Source: Enterobacteriaceae bacterium RIT693 (GTDB lineage Bacteria; Pseudomonadota; Gammaproteobacteria; Enterobacterales; Enterobacteriaceae). From it: a stretch of 64,000 bases of DNA. Every line of letters starts with the position of its first letter. Position 1 is the stretch's first letter. A program made the position numbers and the translations under genes. The notes under the pieces are model-generated. The model did no database searches and was not told where the DNA came from. It was given only the letters and a program-made list of their open reading frames with translations. This document shows positions 17,376 to 27,798 of the stretch, piece by piece. The stretch spans positions 186,001 through 250,000 of the forward strand of contig WJYK01000008.1 of the NCBI GenBank assembly GCA_009668225.1, given 5' to 3'.

Positions 17376-18824
17376 ATGAGCAAGAAAGGATTAACCACCG
17401 CCGCAGGCGCACCCGTTGCCGATAACAACAACGTCGCTACCGCAGGCCCGCGTGGCCCTATGCTGCTTCAGGACGTCTGGTTTCTTGAAAAGTTAGCGCA
17501 TTTCGACCGGGAGGTGATTCCCGAGCGCCGTATGCACGCCAAAGGTTCTGGCGCTTTCGGCCATTTTACCGTCACTCACGATATTACCCGCTACACCCGC
17601 GCGAAGCTGTTTTCGGAAATCGGCAAACAAACCGAAATGTTTATGCGTTTTTCCACCGTAGCCGGTGAACGCGGCGCCGCCGACGCCGAGCGCGATATCC
17701 GCGGCTTTTCCATGAAGTTCTATACCGAGGAAGGCAACTGGGATCTGGTGGGTAATAACACGCCGGTGTTCTACCTCCGCGATCCGCTGAAATTCCCGGA
17801 CCTGAACCACGTCGTAAAACGCGATCCGCGTACCAACCTGCGCAACCCAACGTATAAGTGGGACTTCTTCTCTCACCTGCCCGAAGCCCTTCATCAGCTG
17901 ACCATCGACTTCAGCGACCGCGGCCTGCCGCGTTCTTATCGTCATATCCACGGTTTTGGCAGCCACACCTTTAGCTTCATTAATAAAGATAACGAGCGCT
18001 TCTGGGTGAAGTTCCACTTTAAAACCCAACAGGGTATTGAGAACCTGATGGACGAAGAAGCAGGAAAAATCATTGCGGAAGACAGGGAAAGCTCGCAGCG
18101 CGATCTGTACGAATCCATCGAGGCCGGTGATTTCCCGCGCTGGAAGCTGTTCATTCAGATTATGCCGGAAGCCGAAGCGTCAAAAACACCGTACAACCCG
18201 TTTGACCTGACCAAGGTCTGGCCGCACGGTGACTACCCTCTGATGGAGGTTGGGTATATTGAACTGAATCGCAACCCGGAAAACTACTTCTCGGATGTCG
18301 AGCAGGCAGCAATGTCTCCGGCAAATGTGGTACCGGGCATTAGCTTCTCTCCGGATAAGATGCTGCAGGGCCGCCTTTTCTCTTACGGCGACGCGCATCG
18401 CTACCGTCTGGGCGTGAATCACCATCAAATCCCGGTTAACGCACCAAAATGCCCGTTCCACAACTACCATCGCGACGGCGCGATGCGCGTGGACGGCAAT
18501 AGCGGCAACGGCGCGACCTATGAGCCTAACAGCTTTAATGTTTTCCAGGAACAGCCCGATTTCAGCGAGCCACCGCTAAGCCTTGAAGGCGCGGCAGACC
18601 ACTGGAACCATCGCGAAGATGGCGACTATTTCAGCCAGCCACGGGCGCTGTATAACCTACTCAGCGCTGAAGAACATCAGCGTATGTTTGCCCGTATTGC
18701 CGGTGAAATGAAAGATGTGCCGGAAAGCATCCAGGCGCGCCAGATTTGTCTGTTCAGCCAGGTGCATCCTGAATACGGTGCAGGGGTGGCTAACGCAATT
18801 AAAGCGCTTAAAAACGACAGGTAA
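17376..18824 (+). CDS. katA: Monofunctional haem catalase, small-subunit KatA type
   Basis: Decomposes hydrogen peroxide. At 482 aa it is of the small-subunit clade and resembles Proteus mirabilis catalase rather than the large E. coli KatE. The distal haem His54 is in [12 protein letters not shown], the catalytic Asn at about 127-128 is in LVGNNTPVF, and the proximal Tyr near 337 is in [14 protein letters not shown]. The NADPH-binding segment with HNYHRDGAM is also present. ATG 17376 was chosen because it sits 5 bases from AGGGAGG; TTG 17373 would add one codon. E. coli has no gene here, so this is an accessory insertion between yfaZ and menE. Codon use looks like its neighbours. Confidence 0.93.
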   Translation: MSKKGLTTAAGAPVADNNNVATAGPRGPMLLQDVWFLEKLAHFDREVIPERRMHAKGSGAFGHFTVTHDITRYTRAKLFSEIGKQTEMFMRFSTVAGERGAADAERDIRGFSMKFYTEEGNWDLVGNNTPVFYLRDPLKFPDLNHVVKRDPRTNLRNPTYKWDFFSHLPEALHQLTIDFSDRGLPRSYRHIHGFGSHTFSFINKDNERFWVKFHFKTQQGIENLMDEEAGKIIAEDRESSQRDLYESIEAGDFPRWKLFIQIMPEAEASKTPYNPFDLTKVWPHGDYPLMEVGYIELNRNPENYFSDVEQAAMSPANVVPGISFSPDKMLQGRLFSYGDAHRYRLGVNHHQIPVNAPKCPFHNYHRDGAMRVDGNSGNGATYEPNSFNVFQEQPDFSEPPLSLEGAADHWNHREDGDYFSQPRALYNLLSAEEHQRMFARIAGEMKDVPESIQARQICLFSQVHPEYGAGVANAIKALKNDR

Positions 18825-18838
18825 TACATTTGCAGAGG

Positions 18839-20212
18839 CTACGCCCCTGCAACCCATTCCATCAGCCTGCGGCGGGAGATTTTAATCCCGCCCTGTTTCA
18901 GCTCCTGCGGCAAGGTTAGCCAACGCACGGGCCGCTGAAAACGGGGCAACTTTCCGTCAAGCCAGACGGCAATTTCGTTCAAATCACATCCCACACTTGT
19001 TTCCACTACGGCAACCGGACGCTGCCCAAACTCGGCGTCATCAACGGGCACCACAAATACCTGCTGTACCGCGGGATGTGTCGCAATGACTCGCTCCACC
19101 TCTTCCGGCTGAATGCCTTCTCCGCCGCTGAAGAACTGGTTATCAAGGCGTCCCATTATCATCAGTTGCCCCGCCTGCAAAACGCCTCTATCGCGGGTTG
19201 CAAACCAGCCGTGTTCATTCACCAGCGGAATAAGCTTGCCATCGCGCCAGTAGCCGCTGGCAAGACTATCCGCTTGTATCCACACTTCTTCCTCGACGAT
19301 TTTCACTTCCCGCCCGGCCAGCGGTTTACCAACATCAGGCAGGCCGTCGGCCCGTTTCGCACATACCGTTGAAGCAAGCTCCGTCAGGCCATAGCCGCAC
19401 CAGCAGCGCACACCACGCGCTTCTGCCTGCTGCGTCAGCTCCACGGGAATCGCCGCCCCGCCCAGCAGCACTTCACGCAGCGCCAGCGGTTGCTGCTGCT
19501 CCAGCGGTTGCTGCTGCTCCAGCAGGCGCCAAAGCTGGGTCGGTACCAGCGAGGCATGGCTGCACTCCCGTAAAGCTTCGCTTATCGACTGAGCAGAAGA
19601 AACCTTCAGTTGGCCACCGGCATGCAGCCAGCGCCAGAGGATCCCTTGCCCGGAAACGTGAAACAGCGGCAGCGACAAAAGCCAACTATCTTCGGCGCCG
19701 TAATCCATCATCGACAGCACACCCGCCGCGCTGGCAAGGTGGGCCGAGCATGTATGCACGGCCGCTTTGGGTAACCCGGTTGAACCAGAGGTCAGCGTCA
19801 TAGAGGCGAAACGCGATGGCCGCCAGCTTTCGCACCAGGGAGCGGCATCCACCAGCCGCAGCGGCGTCAAGCCAGGCAGCGGACAAACGTCGGTTAAGTT
19901 GATGCCGTAGCTCAGCGTCATCGACGGCAAGAGCTCTGCAAGAAGGCTTTCAGGAAGCTGTGGATTCAGTGGAAGAACCCGCGCGCCGCATTGCAATAGA
20001 GCCAGCCAGGCAAGCAGCGTTTGCGGGCCATTTTTCGCTTTTAGCGCAACGCCATCACCTTCTTTTACGCCCTGCTGGCGAAAGCCTCCCGCCAGCGCAT
20101 CCACGCGCTGGCAAAGGGTTGGCCAGGTTAAGCGCTCATCGTCGAGGCGGAGCGCGACGTTTGCGCCCCGGACGTTTGCCCAGTGACGCCACGGCCAGTC
20201 GGGAAAGATCAT
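18839..20212 (-). CDS. menE: o-succinylbenzoate-CoA ligase
   Basis: Adenylate-forming enzyme that activates o-succinylbenzoate with CoA in menaquinone synthesis. The AMP-binding signature is [17 protein letters not shown], with later core motifs YGLTELAS and [20 protein letters not shown]. It has 457 aa. An in-frame 18-base tandem duplication produces [12 protein letters not shown] just before [12 protein letters not shown]. coli MenE lacks this Gln-rich insert. The start overlaps the menC stop by an ATGA junction. Last gene of the men operon, convergent with the catalase. Confidence 0.97.
   Translation of the reverse strand: MIFPDWPWRHWANVRGANVALRLDDERLTWPTLCQRVDALAGGFRQQGVKEGDGVALKAKNGPQTLLAWLALLQCGARVLPLNPQLPESLLAELLPSMTLSYGINLTDVCPLPGLTPLRLVDAAPWCESWRPSRFASMTLTSGSTGLPKAAVHTCSAHLASAAGVLSMMDYGAEDSWLLSLPLFHVSGQGILWRWLHAGGQLKVSSAQSISEALRECSHASLVPTQLWRLLEQQQPLEQQQPLALREVLLGGAAIPVELTQQAEARGVRCWCGYGLTELASTVCAKRADGLPDVGKPLAGREVKIVEEEVWIQADSLASGYWRDGKLIPLVNEHGWFATRDRGVLQAGQLMIMGRLDNQFFSGGEGIQPEEVERVIATHPAVQQVFVVPVDDAEFGQRPVAVVETSVGCDLNEIAVWLDGKLPRFQRPVRWLTLPQELKQGGIKISRRRLMEWVAGA
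19484..19519. repeat. 18-bp tandem repeat inside menE
   Basis: Two perfect copies of CAGCGGTTGCTGCTGCTC lie at 19484-19501 and 19502-19519, with CAGC of a third after them. The unit is a multiple of three, so copy change would keep frame and alter only the number of LEQQQP units. Confidence 0.85.
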
Positions 20213-21174
20213 CGAATACGCTCAAGCTGATTGGCACTTATGCAAGGCAGCGAGCTACCCGGCCAGCTGCGCTCAAGCTGAGACTGCATCAGGGACAACG
20301 TATCCAGCCCCGGCAGGGTTCCCGGCGTGAGCCAGGCGGCGATGCGAGCCAACTGGGTCAGCCCCAGGCTCGACTCAATGGAGGAGCTGATCACCGCTTT
20401 TAACCCTAATTTGTGCGCGGAGGTGACCTGCTCACGCACTTTATCCAGGCTTCCGGTCAGCGTCGGTTTGATAACCACTGCCGAAACGCCCGGCTCTGCG
20501 GCGAAAACGAAATCACTCTCTCGCAGGCTCTCGTCCCAGGCAATCGCAATCCCTGTTTCCCGACTGAACTCGCGAGACTGCTCGCGGGTTTTGCACGGTT
20601 CTTCGACAAAATCGATGCGCGAGCGGCGATCAGGATTAACGTATTTAGCGAACTGCTGTGCCTTGAGCGGCGTCCAGCTGCGGTTAGCATCAAGACGCAA
20701 ATGCAGTTCAGGCACGGCCTCAAGCAGCAGATTGACCACCATGCCGTCCCGCACGGCTTCGTAAAGGCCAACTTTTACCTTCGCCACTTTTTCCCCCGGC
20801 ATTTCAGCCAGCGCAAGAATCAGCTCGTCAGGATCGCCGGTACACAGCGGGGCCGCACGATAGTCTGCTCCCTGTGGCAGCGTTCCGTCTATTTCTGCCA
20901 GCGCACAGCTAAGGCCAAACGCGACGGACGGCAGCTCAGGCAGGGAAGACGTTTCGTCAGCAATCCAGCGCTCGAGCCAGCGCTCGGCCTGCGCCTGGGC
21001 TTCCACAAGGCTTTCACGGCTAAAACCCGGTAAAGGTGAAATCTCGCCCCATCCGCTACGCTCGCCCGATGTCAAACGTACCACCAGACCATCCCTGAAT
21101 TTGAGGCGCTGGTCGCGTAGCACGACGCCGGCCTCCATCGGGATTTGAAAGCGCCACAGCGCCGCGCTGCGCAT
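20209..21174 (-). CDS. menC: o-succinylbenzoate synthase
   Basis: Enolase-superfamily dehydratase that converts SHCHC to o-succinylbenzoate in menaquinone synthesis. It has 321 aa (320 in E. coli). The catalytic lysine segment [11 protein letters not shown] (KxK), the metal ligands in LRLDANRSW and FVEEPCK, and the second catalytic lysine in VIKPTLTGS are all visible. It overlaps menB by one base and menE by four. Confidence 0.97.
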   Translation of the reverse strand: MRSAALWRFQIPMEAGVVLRDQRLKFRDGLVVRLTSGERSGWGEISPLPGFSRESLVEAQAQAERWLERWIADETSSLPELPSVAFGLSCALAEIDGTLPQGADYRAAPLCTGDPDELILALAEMPGEKVAKVKVGLYEAVRDGMVVNLLLEAVPELHLRLDANRSWTPLKAQQFAKYVNPDRRSRIDFVEEPCKTREQSREFSRETGIAIAWDESLRESDFVFAAEPGVSAVVIKPTLTGSLDKVREQVTSAHKLGLKAVISSSIESSLGLTQLARIAAWLTPGTLPGLDTLSLMQSQLERSWPGSSLPCISANQLERIR

Positions 21175-22031
21175 TATGGATTCCGTTTAAATTTGCTGAA
21201 GTCTGGCTGACGCTTCTGGTTAAACGCGTTGCGACCTTCCTGACCCTCTTCGGTCATGTAGAACAGCATCGTGGCGTTGCCCGCCAGTTCCTGCAGCCCG
21301 GCCTGACCGTCGCAGTCAGCATTCAGGGCGGCTTTCAGGCAGCGCAGCGCCATCGGGCTGTTTTGCAGCATTTCACGGCACCAGCGCACGGTCTCTTTTT
21401 CCAGATCGGCGATCGGTACGACAGTATTGACCAGCCCCATATCCAGCGCTTCTTTCGCGTCATACTGGCGGCAAAGGAACCAGATTTCGCGCGCCTTTTT
21501 CTGGCCAACAATACGCGCCATATAGGACGCGCCCCAGCCACCGTCAAAAGAGCCTACTTTCGGGCCCGTTTGGCCGAAGACGGCGTTTTCAGCGGCAATG
21601 GTCAGGTCACACATCATGTGCAGCACGTGGCCGCCGCCGATGGAAAAGCCCGCTACCATAGCAACAACCGGTTTAGGACAGGTACGGATTTGGCGCTGGA
21701 AGTCGAGCACGTTCAGGTGATGAACGCCGCTTGCGTCCTGATAGCCGCCGTAGTCGCCGCGCACTTTCTGGTCGCCACCCGCGCAGAAGGCCTTTTCACC
21801 TTCGCCGGTCAAAATAATGGTACCGATATTGTCGTCATAGCGTGCGTCGGCCAGCGCGTTAATCATCTCTTTGACGGTTAGCGGACGAAACGCGTTGCGT
21901 ACTTCCGGGCGGTTAATGGTGATTTTGGCGATGCCGTCGCTGGATTTATGGTAGCGAATATCGGTGTAGCCTTCGGAGCAATCCTGCCATTCAACCGGTG
22001 CATAAAGCATTTGTTCATCAGGGTAAATCAT
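21174..22031 (-). CDS. menB: 1,4-dihydroxy-2-naphthoyl-CoA synthase
   Basis: Crotonase-fold enzyme that closes the naphthoate ring of menaquinone. It has 285 aa, the E. coli length. The oxyanion-hole and substrate segments are conserved: [39 protein letters not shown] and [17 protein letters not shown]. It follows menH by 9 bases and overlaps menC by one base, so it is part of the men operon. Confidence 0.98.
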   Translation of the reverse strand: MIYPDEQMLYAPVEWQDCSEGYTDIRYHKSSDGIAKITINRPEVRNAFRPLTVKEMINALADARYDDNIGTIILTGEGEKAFCAGGDQKVRGDYGGYQDASGVHHLNVLDFQRQIRTCPKPVVAMVAGFSIGGGHVLHMMCDLTIAAENAVFGQTGPKVGSFDGGWGASYMARIVGQKKAREIWFLCRQYDAKEALDMGLVNTVVPIADLEKETVRWCREMLQNSPMALRCLKAALNADCDGQAGLQELAGNATMLFYMTEEGQEGRNAFNQKRQPDFSKFKRNP

Positions 22032-22040
22032 GAGGGATCC

Positions 22041-22814
22041 TTACAGGTCATAGTGACGAAAGAGGGTTAACAGGGCCGAGCTGAACGCGGCGGGCGCCTC
22101 CCGATGGGCGTTATGTCCGGCGTTGGGGATCAGCTCCGGAGAACCGCTAAGCTCAGCGGCGACGGCGCGAAACTTTTCGTCCCGCTCGCCGCATAAATAA
22201 TGAAAAGGAACCGCAAGCTGGCAAAGCGGCCTGCGTAAATCGGGCTGACGAGCAAGCGATGTGGCCTCGAGCATCTGCGCGAGCGCCTTCGGATTGTTTT
22301 GCTCACGCAGGGCAACCAAAGCAGCGCGCTGTTCGTGACTCAGCGAATGGAATACCGGCTGCTGATACCAGTCCCGGAGGACAGTCTGGAAATGCTCATG
22401 CGTTAAGCGCTGTCCCCAACGCGCATCGCTCAGCGCCCTCAACTCACGCTCTGCCTTGCGGACTAAACCCGGATGACTGCCTTCCACCACCAGCCCTCGC
22501 AGCCCTTTACCTTCGGGCTGGCAGGCGTGATACATCGCTATACGTCCACCGAGGGAGTAACCCACCAGCCAGTAATTGCGGATGCCGTAATGTTCTAACG
22601 TCGCCCGTAAAGCGCTATCGACATCGGCAAAGTCGTGCACCTGGATCCCGACGGAACCGCCGTGGCCGGGCAGATCTACCCGCAGCTGTGACCAGTCAGG
22701 AAAGTGCGGAGGGAAAGCCTGCCATTCCTGATGGCCGCCGAGAAAACCATGCAGCCAGACAATCCAGGGCAAGTCTGAACGGCGCCCCAAATGCGGTACG
22801 GCATGAAGGATCAT
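22041..22814 (-). CDS. menH: SHCHC synthase (alpha/beta hydrolase)
   Basis: Alpha/beta-hydrolase-fold lyase that removes pyruvate from SEPHCHC in menaquinone synthesis. It has 257 aa (252 in E. coli). The [10 protein letters not shown] motif carries the oxyanion loop, the nucleophile elbow is [12 protein letters not shown] with Ser in GYSLGG, and the catalytic His is in [12 protein letters not shown]. It overlaps the menD stop by an ATGA junction. Confidence 0.95.
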   Translation of the reverse strand: MILHAVPHLGRRSDLPWIVWLHGFLGGHQEWQAFPPHFPDWSQLRVDLPGHGGSVGIQVHDFADVDSALRATLEHYGIRNYWLVGYSLGGRIAMYHACQPEGKGLRGLVVEGSHPGLVRKAERELRALSDARWGQRLTHEHFQTVLRDWYQQPVFHSLSHEQRAALVALREQNNPKALAQMLEATSLARQPDLRRPLCQLAVPFHYLCGERDEKFRAVAAELSGSPELIPNAGHNAHREAPAAFSSALLTLFRHYDL

Positions 22815-24481
22815 GCCTGGCTGACCTGAGCCAGCAGGTGTTGCAGCGTTTGGGCACCGGCGGTTTCCGGCACCGTTATTTCAATCACCGTCGCGCCAGG
22901 GCGCAGCCAGGCACGACGCACGGCTTCCTCCAGCGCTATCCAGCTATCAGGATTTTGATAACCCAGGTCGAACATTGCGGCGGCATGGGCGAAATTCACG
23001 TTCTGCGGCATGCAATAGAAACGTTCGCGCTCTTCGGCAGGCGTCGGCAGGAGGGAGAAAATCTGCCCGCCGTTGTTGTTAACCACCAGAAGCACAAAAG
23101 GCGCAGATACGTGGCGCAGCAGCGCGAGCGCATTAAGGTCATAAAGTGCGGAAATATCGCCGACGATGGCAAGCGTGGAACGTGCCGTTGCACGCTGTAC
23201 CCCGGCCGCCGTTGAAATCAGACCATCAATGCCGCTGGCCCCTCGGTTACTGTAGACCGGATACCCTACAGGCAGCTGCGCAAAAGCATCGATCAAACGA
23301 ACAATTAGACTGTTGCCAACAAACAGCTGGCCACCTTCCGGCAGTATGCGAGGTAAACGCTGGGCCACCTGAGCTTCACCAAATTCACCCGTGCCTTCTT
23401 CAACCTTTTCCAGCGCCTGCCAGGCAAGGGAAGTTAATTTTTCTGCCCAGGGGATGCGTTTTTCCGCGGGGTGTTTTTCCAGCCAGGCTTCTACCCCTGC
23501 AACCAGACGGCGGCCACGATGATTAGCAGGATCAAGACGCCCGGGCAGTTTATCCACCAGCCAGTACTCTTCCGGCTGGCAGGCGGCCTGCCACTGGAGT
23601 ACCCGTTTTCCGGTCAGGCTGCCGCCGAACTGAATGACGATTTGCGCCTGCTCCAGGCAGGCAACGGCCTGGCTATTGCTTAGCCACAAATCGGCGCACG
23701 GCAGCGGCTGGCCGGTTTGCGAAAGCACATCACCGATAAGCGGCCAGCCGAGCATTTGCGCCCATGTCGCCACCTGTTCGCCTTCGCTGGCAGAAAGCCG
23801 CCCGGCCACCACCACGCCCCGTTTTTGTCGCCAGAAGAACCAGTCTCTCTGCTTCAGAACCGCATTTTCGCTCATGTCACGGAGCCAGGGTTTGTCTCCT
23901 TCCCACCAGCCTTCCAGCTGGTTTTGCCAGTCAAGGCCGGTATCATCCGGGGCACCGTATAGCGGCTCGGCAAACGGGCAATTGATATGCAGTGCTCCAC
24001 CTCGCAGCTGGCCTACGGCGCTGTCGACCGTGGACACCAGCCAACGGGCAGGAATGTCGTGCGTTGGGCGAGGTAGGTTAAGAACCTCAGTGGGGTGCGA
24101 GCTAAACAGTCCTGGCTGACGAATGGCCTGGTTTGCACCACAGTCAATAAGCTCAGGTGGGCGGTCAGCCGTCAGTAAGATAAGCCTTTCGCCGGTTAGC
24201 CCGGCTTCGATCACGGCAGGATAAAGATTGGCAACGGCGGTGCCGGAGGTCACGATAACCGCCACCGGCTCCCCGCTCGCCTTCGCCAGCCCAAGGGCCA
24301 GATGACCAAGGCCGCGCTCATCAAAATGGGTATGACAAATGAAACTGCGATTTTCCGCCGCGCTGAGGGTCAAGGGCGTTGAGCGGGAACCGGGCGCGAT
24401 GCACACGTGCCGCACCCCATGTCGGGTCAATGCTTCGAGTATGACGCCCGCCCAGCGACGGTTAAATGAGCTTATCGACAT
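22811..24481 (-). CDS. menD: SEPHCHC synthase (thiamine-diphosphate enzyme)
   Basis: Thiamine-diphosphate enzyme that joins 2-oxoglutarate to isochorismate, the first committed step of menaquinone synthesis. It has 556 aa, the E. coli length, when started at ATG 24481 ([10 protein letters not shown]); a TTG six codons upstream would add MTADNI. It shows GSRSTPLTL, the glutamate-containing [13 protein letters not shown], and the diphosphate/magnesium site [12 protein letters not shown]...NNNGGQIFS. menF lies 82 bases upstream. Confidence 0.96.
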   Translation of the reverse strand: MSISSFNRRWAGVILEALTRHGVRHVCIAPGSRSTPLTLSAAENRSFICHTHFDERGLGHLALGLAKASGEPVAVIVTSGTAVANLYPAVIEAGLTGERLILLTADRPPELIDCGANQAIRQPGLFSSHPTEVLNLPRPTHDIPARWLVSTVDSAVGQLRGGALHINCPFAEPLYGAPDDTGLDWQNQLEGWWEGDKPWLRDMSENAVLKQRDWFFWRQKRGVVVAGRLSASEGEQVATWAQMLGWPLIGDVLSQTGQPLPCADLWLSNSQAVACLEQAQIVIQFGGSLTGKRVLQWQAACQPEEYWLVDKLPGRLDPANHRGRRLVAGVEAWLEKHPAEKRIPWAEKLTSLAWQALEKVEEGTGEFGEAQVAQRLPRILPEGGQLFVGNSLIVRLIDAFAQLPVGYPVYSNRGASGIDGLISTAAGVQRATARSTLAIVGDISALYDLNALALLRHVSAPFVLLVVNNNGGQIFSLLPTPAEERERFYCMPQNVNFAHAAAMFDLGYQNPDSWIALEEAVRRAWLRPGATVIEITVPETAGAQTLQHLLAQVSQA

Positions 24482-24563
24482 AATATTGTCCGCAGTCAAT
24501 TTCGACGATTGATTATAAATACTATGGCAAAAGTTAAATTGATTTGCGTCGTGAATAACTTAT

Positions 24564-25865
24564 TCAGTTGCCGCCGCCAATAAGCAGCGTCTTCAATCCT
24601 GCCGCTTTATTTTCAATCTCTTGCCACTCTTCTGCGGCAACCGATCCGGCGACAATGCCCGCTCCCGCGTAAAGGCGAACGCCGGTGTGGCTCACTTTTG
24701 CCGAGCGCAGCGCCACGCAGAACTCCGTTTGGTGGCGGGACAAATATCCGGCCGAGCCCGCGTACCATTCACGTTCAAAAGGCTCGTTCGCGGCAATAAA
24801 TGCGCGGGCAAGCTCACGCGGTAACCCTGCTACCGCCGCGGTTGGCTGTAGCTGTTTCAGGCAAAGTGCATCATCCTGACGCTTGAGGCGGGTCCAGATG
24901 CAGCGTCGCAGATGCTGAACCTTACGCAGCCGCATCACCTGCGGCGGCAGCACATCCAGCGCACCTACCGCCTCCCGTAGCCGCTGGCAGATGTCTTCTA
25001 CCACCAGCATATTTTCACGCTGGTTTTTGTCATCTTTTAGCAGCCACTGGCCTAGTTTCGCGGCCTGAGCATCGTCGGCGTGGTTAGCCACCGTGCCTGC
25101 CAGCGCCTCGGTGCGCAGCGCATCGTCGATTCTTCGCCACAGGCGTTCCGGGCTGGAGCCCAGGAAAGCATTTTGCGCATCGAACGCCATCAGGAAATGG
25201 TAACAGTTCAGATTCACCCGGCGGCTTGCGGCCATGAATCCACCGGCAGAAACCGGGGAAGAAAACGCCAGGTCGGTCGCACGCGCCAGTACGACTTTAT
25301 CCAGCTCATCCTGGCTAATCGCGCTGACCACCTGGTCGACCAGGCGGTGCCATTCAGGCTGCTCAGGGAGATGCGTTTCACCCAGGCATTTGAGATTTAA
25401 CTGTGGGAGCAGTTTCGCGGGCAGGAGCTGTTCAATAAATGCCGCAGCGGCTAAAGCATCCTGCTTCAGGGACGTTTCGCTATACAGATGCAGCCAAAGA
25501 TGCGCTTCGCCACCTACCCGTCGCCATTCCAGGCGCGAGAGAAAGAGAAATCCGGTCGACGGGTCGAAGGCATTTAACCCCCAGACGCGCAGACAAGGCT
25601 GCCCCGGATGAGACTGTAAAAAAGCCTGAGCCTGTTCCAGAGCAGAAAAATGCAGCAGTGCACCTAGCGCCGCAACTTCTTCATTACCGCTGCGCTGCTG
25701 CCAGTAAAATTGAGGATAGAGGGGTTGAGCAGTTAGCCATGCGAGAGGATCGGAGGCGTCACTCAGCGTGACCGGCACGCACAGGCGCTGAAGGCCCGGC
25801 GCATCCGCAAATTCTCCTGCTAATTCCTGCTGCATTTGCTGCAGTGCTACGGCGACTGAATTCAC
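24564..25865 (-). CDS. menF: Menaquinone-specific isochorismate synthase
   Basis: Chorismate-utilising enzyme that makes isochorismate for menaquinone. It has 433 aa (431 in E. coli). The C-terminal chorismate-binding domain is clear: DKVVLARATDLAF, FLGSSPERLWRR, TEALAGT, VAGLPRELARAFI, and EREWYAGSAGYLS with the GAGIVAGS magnesium-binding end. First gene of the men cluster; the upstream gene elaB is closed by a terminator. Confidence 0.97.
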   Translation of the reverse strand: MNSVAVALQQMQQELAGEFADAPGLQRLCVPVTLSDASDPLAWLTAQPLYPQFYWQQRSGNEEVAALGALLHFSALEQAQAFLQSHPGQPCLRVWGLNAFDPSTGFLFLSRLEWRRVGGEAHLWLHLYSETSLKQDALAAAAFIEQLLPAKLLPQLNLKCLGETHLPEQPEWHRLVDQVVSAISQDELDKVVLARATDLAFSSPVSAGGFMAASRRVNLNCYHFLMAFDAQNAFLGSSPERLWRRIDDALRTEALAGTVANHADDAQAAKLGQWLLKDDKNQRENMLVVEDICQRLREAVGALDVLPPQVMRLRKVQHLRRCIWTRLKRQDDALCLKQLQPTAAVAGLPRELARAFIAANEPFEREWYAGSAGYLSRHQTEFCVALRSAKVSHTGVRLYAGAGIVAGSVAAEEWQEIENKAAGLKTLLIGGGN

Positions 25866-25922
25866 CTTTACCTCACGCGCTGTAAAAACCCCTTATTATA
25901 CGTGGTCGTTGCGGCAAAAAAA

Positions 25923-25945
25923 AATCCTACCCAGGGGGTAAGATT
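25923..25945 (-). terminator. elaB terminator
   Basis: The hairpin AATCCTACCC/GGGTAAGATT (one mismatch) is followed on the minus strand by a run of about 10 T. It lies 31 bases after the elaB stop and before menF. Confidence 0.75.
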
Positions 25946-25976
25946 CTTTATTTGCCGTTCTCAGGCGAGGACAAGC

Positions 25977-26273
25977 TTACCGACGCAGTAAAAGCCCTAT
26001 CATCAGCCCTACCGCAGCCCCTACACCTATGCCCTGCCAGGGCTTTTCGTGCACATAATCATCAGCACGGTAAACCGCCTTTTTGGCACGGTAGTAGTAG
26101 TTGTCCGACGCGTTGCTGATGCGTTCTTTCACGTCGTTCAGCGCCTGTTCCGCTTTCGCCTTTAGCTCAATGTATTTTTGGTCAGCCGGATCGCCGGAGG
26201 AACGAAGGACCTCTTCAAGCGTGTCGCTTAACAGCGCAAGGTCATCATCGAGACGAGATTCATACGGTTGCAT
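25977..26273 (-). CDS. elaB: ElaB, tail-anchored DUF883 protein
   Basis: Small inner-membrane protein (98 aa; 101 in E. coli) linked in E. coli to stationary-phase stress and ribosome binding at the membrane. The N-terminal two thirds form a charged helix (DDDLALLSDTLEEVLRSSGDPADQKYIELK). The conserved YYYRAKKAVYRADDYVHEKPWQ block precedes a single C-terminal membrane segment (GIGVGAAVGLMIGLLL) ending in Arg-Arg, a typical C-tail anchor. Confidence 0.95.
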   Translation of the reverse strand: MQPYESRLDDDLALLSDTLEEVLRSSGDPADQKYIELKAKAEQALNDVKERISNASDNYYYRAKKAVYRADDYVHEKPWQGIGVGAAVGLMIGLLLRR

Positions 26274-26340
26274 ACCTTTTTCTCCGTGTTAAAAAATTTC
26301 TCGTCCGCTAACTATAGACAACCTGAACGGGTTTCGCCTG

Positions 26341-26790
26341 CTATCGATTAGCCATGCCAACGTGCGGGATGCCATCTTCGTCATACACTTCGGTGACCGG
26401 ATGGAAACCAAACTGGGCATAAAACGCCTGCAAATGTGCCTGAGCGCCCAGGTAAATAGCCCGGTCAGGCCACTGACGTTGACAGGCAGCAAGCGCCTGG
26501 GTCATGAGCTGCTGGCCAAGCTTTTCACCGCGTACGGATGCATCCACAATGACGCGGCCAATCACCACCGGCTCCAGTTCGTTGTCGCTTTTAAGAATGC
26601 GGGCATAGGCAATTAACTTGCCGTCACGCCAGCCGAGAATATGGCGGTTCTCTCCCACCAGATCCTCACCATCAACATCAAGATAAGCGCAGCGCTGCTC
26701 AACAATAAAGACTTCGCAGCGCAGGGCCAGAAGGGCATAAAGATCGGTGGCGCTCAGCTCAGAATGGTGTAAATCCTGCCAGTTAAGCAT
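26341..26790 (-). CDS. elaA: GNAT-family acyltransferase ElaA
   Basis: Predicted acetyltransferase of the GNAT fold, 149 aa. The start MLNWQDLHHSEL and the segment RCEVFIVEQRCAYLDVDGEDL match the ElaA family. The acetyl-CoA binding motif A is VIGRVIVDASVRGEKLGQQLM, followed by AHLQAFYAQFGFHPV. The substrate is not known. It lies upstream of elaB with a gap of 67 bases. Confidence 0.92.
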   Translation of the reverse strand: MLNWQDLHHSELSATDLYALLALRCEVFIVEQRCAYLDVDGEDLVGENRHILGWRDGKLIAYARILKSDNELEPVVIGRVIVDASVRGEKLGQQLMTQALAACQRQWPDRAIYLGAQAHLQAFYAQFGFHPVTEVYDEDGIPHVGMANR

Positions 26791-26827
26791 TGAAAAACTC
26801 CTTTTGATTCAGGCGCCACCTGATGGG

Positions 26828-27685
26828 TTATTGATGACGCTCAAGCAACTGTTTTAGCACAGTTTCCAGAGGTGTGGCAGCTTTCACCGTTTCGCCGGTG
26901 AAATCAATCCAGCCTTCGTTGAAGCCGTCCAGCATTTGCATGCGCGGGAGCGGGTTTCTCATGCCCTGAGCAAGGAAATCCGCCGCCCAGTTTTCACGCG
27001 GCACCGCTTCTGCCGTTACCGGACGCCCCAGAACCTGAGAGAACGCTTCGGCTGCCAGTTGCGGGCTGTAACGCTGCGGCCCTTCCAGCTCCACAATGCG
27101 AGTTCCTGGTTCTGGCTGAGCCAACAGTTCAGCAGCAAGCGCGGCGATATCCGCCGTCGCAATCATCGGGATAGCCCGCTCCAGGGGCTGCAGATGGCTA
27201 TAGATCACGCCGGTCTCCTTCGCGCTTTCCACATCCCAGAGGAAATTTTCCATAAACCAGCCCGCACGCAGGAAAACGACCGACTCGCAAATATTCGTCA
27301 GCTCTTTTTCCATGATCCCCAAAGCGTTCAGGAGATTTGGCTGGGTGGCGTGTGCACCAATAGTTGAGAGACAGACAACGTGCTGCGGGCGGGCGACCTG
27401 TAACGCCTGCTTTATGGCAGCAATATTGGCTCGCGGCTCTGCGAAATCCCCCGAAGGATCAAACACCGGCGGCAGCAGGATAAATACGGCATCAGCGCCC
27501 GTGAACGCCTGAGCCAACGCCTCGCCATCATTCATTGCCGCCCGCGCAACGTCAGCGCCCTGCTGTGCCCACGGCAGCCCTTTCGTTTCATTGCGTACCA
27601 CCGCACGAATCCCGTGTCCTTCAGCAAGCAGTACTTTAGCCAGCGCACCGCCAACTTGTCCGGTAATACCCGTAATTGCGAACAT
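26828..27685 (-). CDS. NmrA-like NAD(P)-binding oxidoreductase/sensor
   Basis: Atypical short-chain dehydrogenase fold of the NmrA/QorB type, 285 aa. The nucleotide-binding motif ITGITGQVGGAL is at the extreme N terminus. No catalytic Tyr-x3-Lys is apparent, so it may be a redox sensor or a quinone/NAD(P)H-linked protein. The start was set at ATG 27685 with GGAG upstream; 29 further upstream codons are in frame but not domain-like. Divergent from a LysR regulator, which probably controls it. No E. coli gene is found at this place. The substrate cannot be named. Confidence 0.8.
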   Translation of the reverse strand: MFAITGITGQVGGALAKVLLAEGHGIRAVVRNETKGLPWAQQGADVARAAMNDGEALAQAFTGADAVFILLPPVFDPSGDFAEPRANIAAIKQALQVARPQHVVCLSTIGAHATQPNLLNALGIMEKELTNICESVVFLRAGWFMENFLWDVESAKETGVIYSHLQPLERAIPMIATADIAALAAELLAQPEPGTRIVELEGPQRYSPQLAAEAFSQVLGRPVTAEAVPRENWAADFLAQGMRNPLPRMQMLDGFNEGWIDFTGETVKAATPLETVLKQLLERHQ

Positions 27686-27798
27686 ACTGTTTCTCCAGTT
27701 TCTCATTCCACCACAGGGTGTGGACGGCATTATGCTGAAGCCGCTATGTTGTATCGATAGCACCATAGACAATTCACTGATGACTTCGGGGCACCAAT

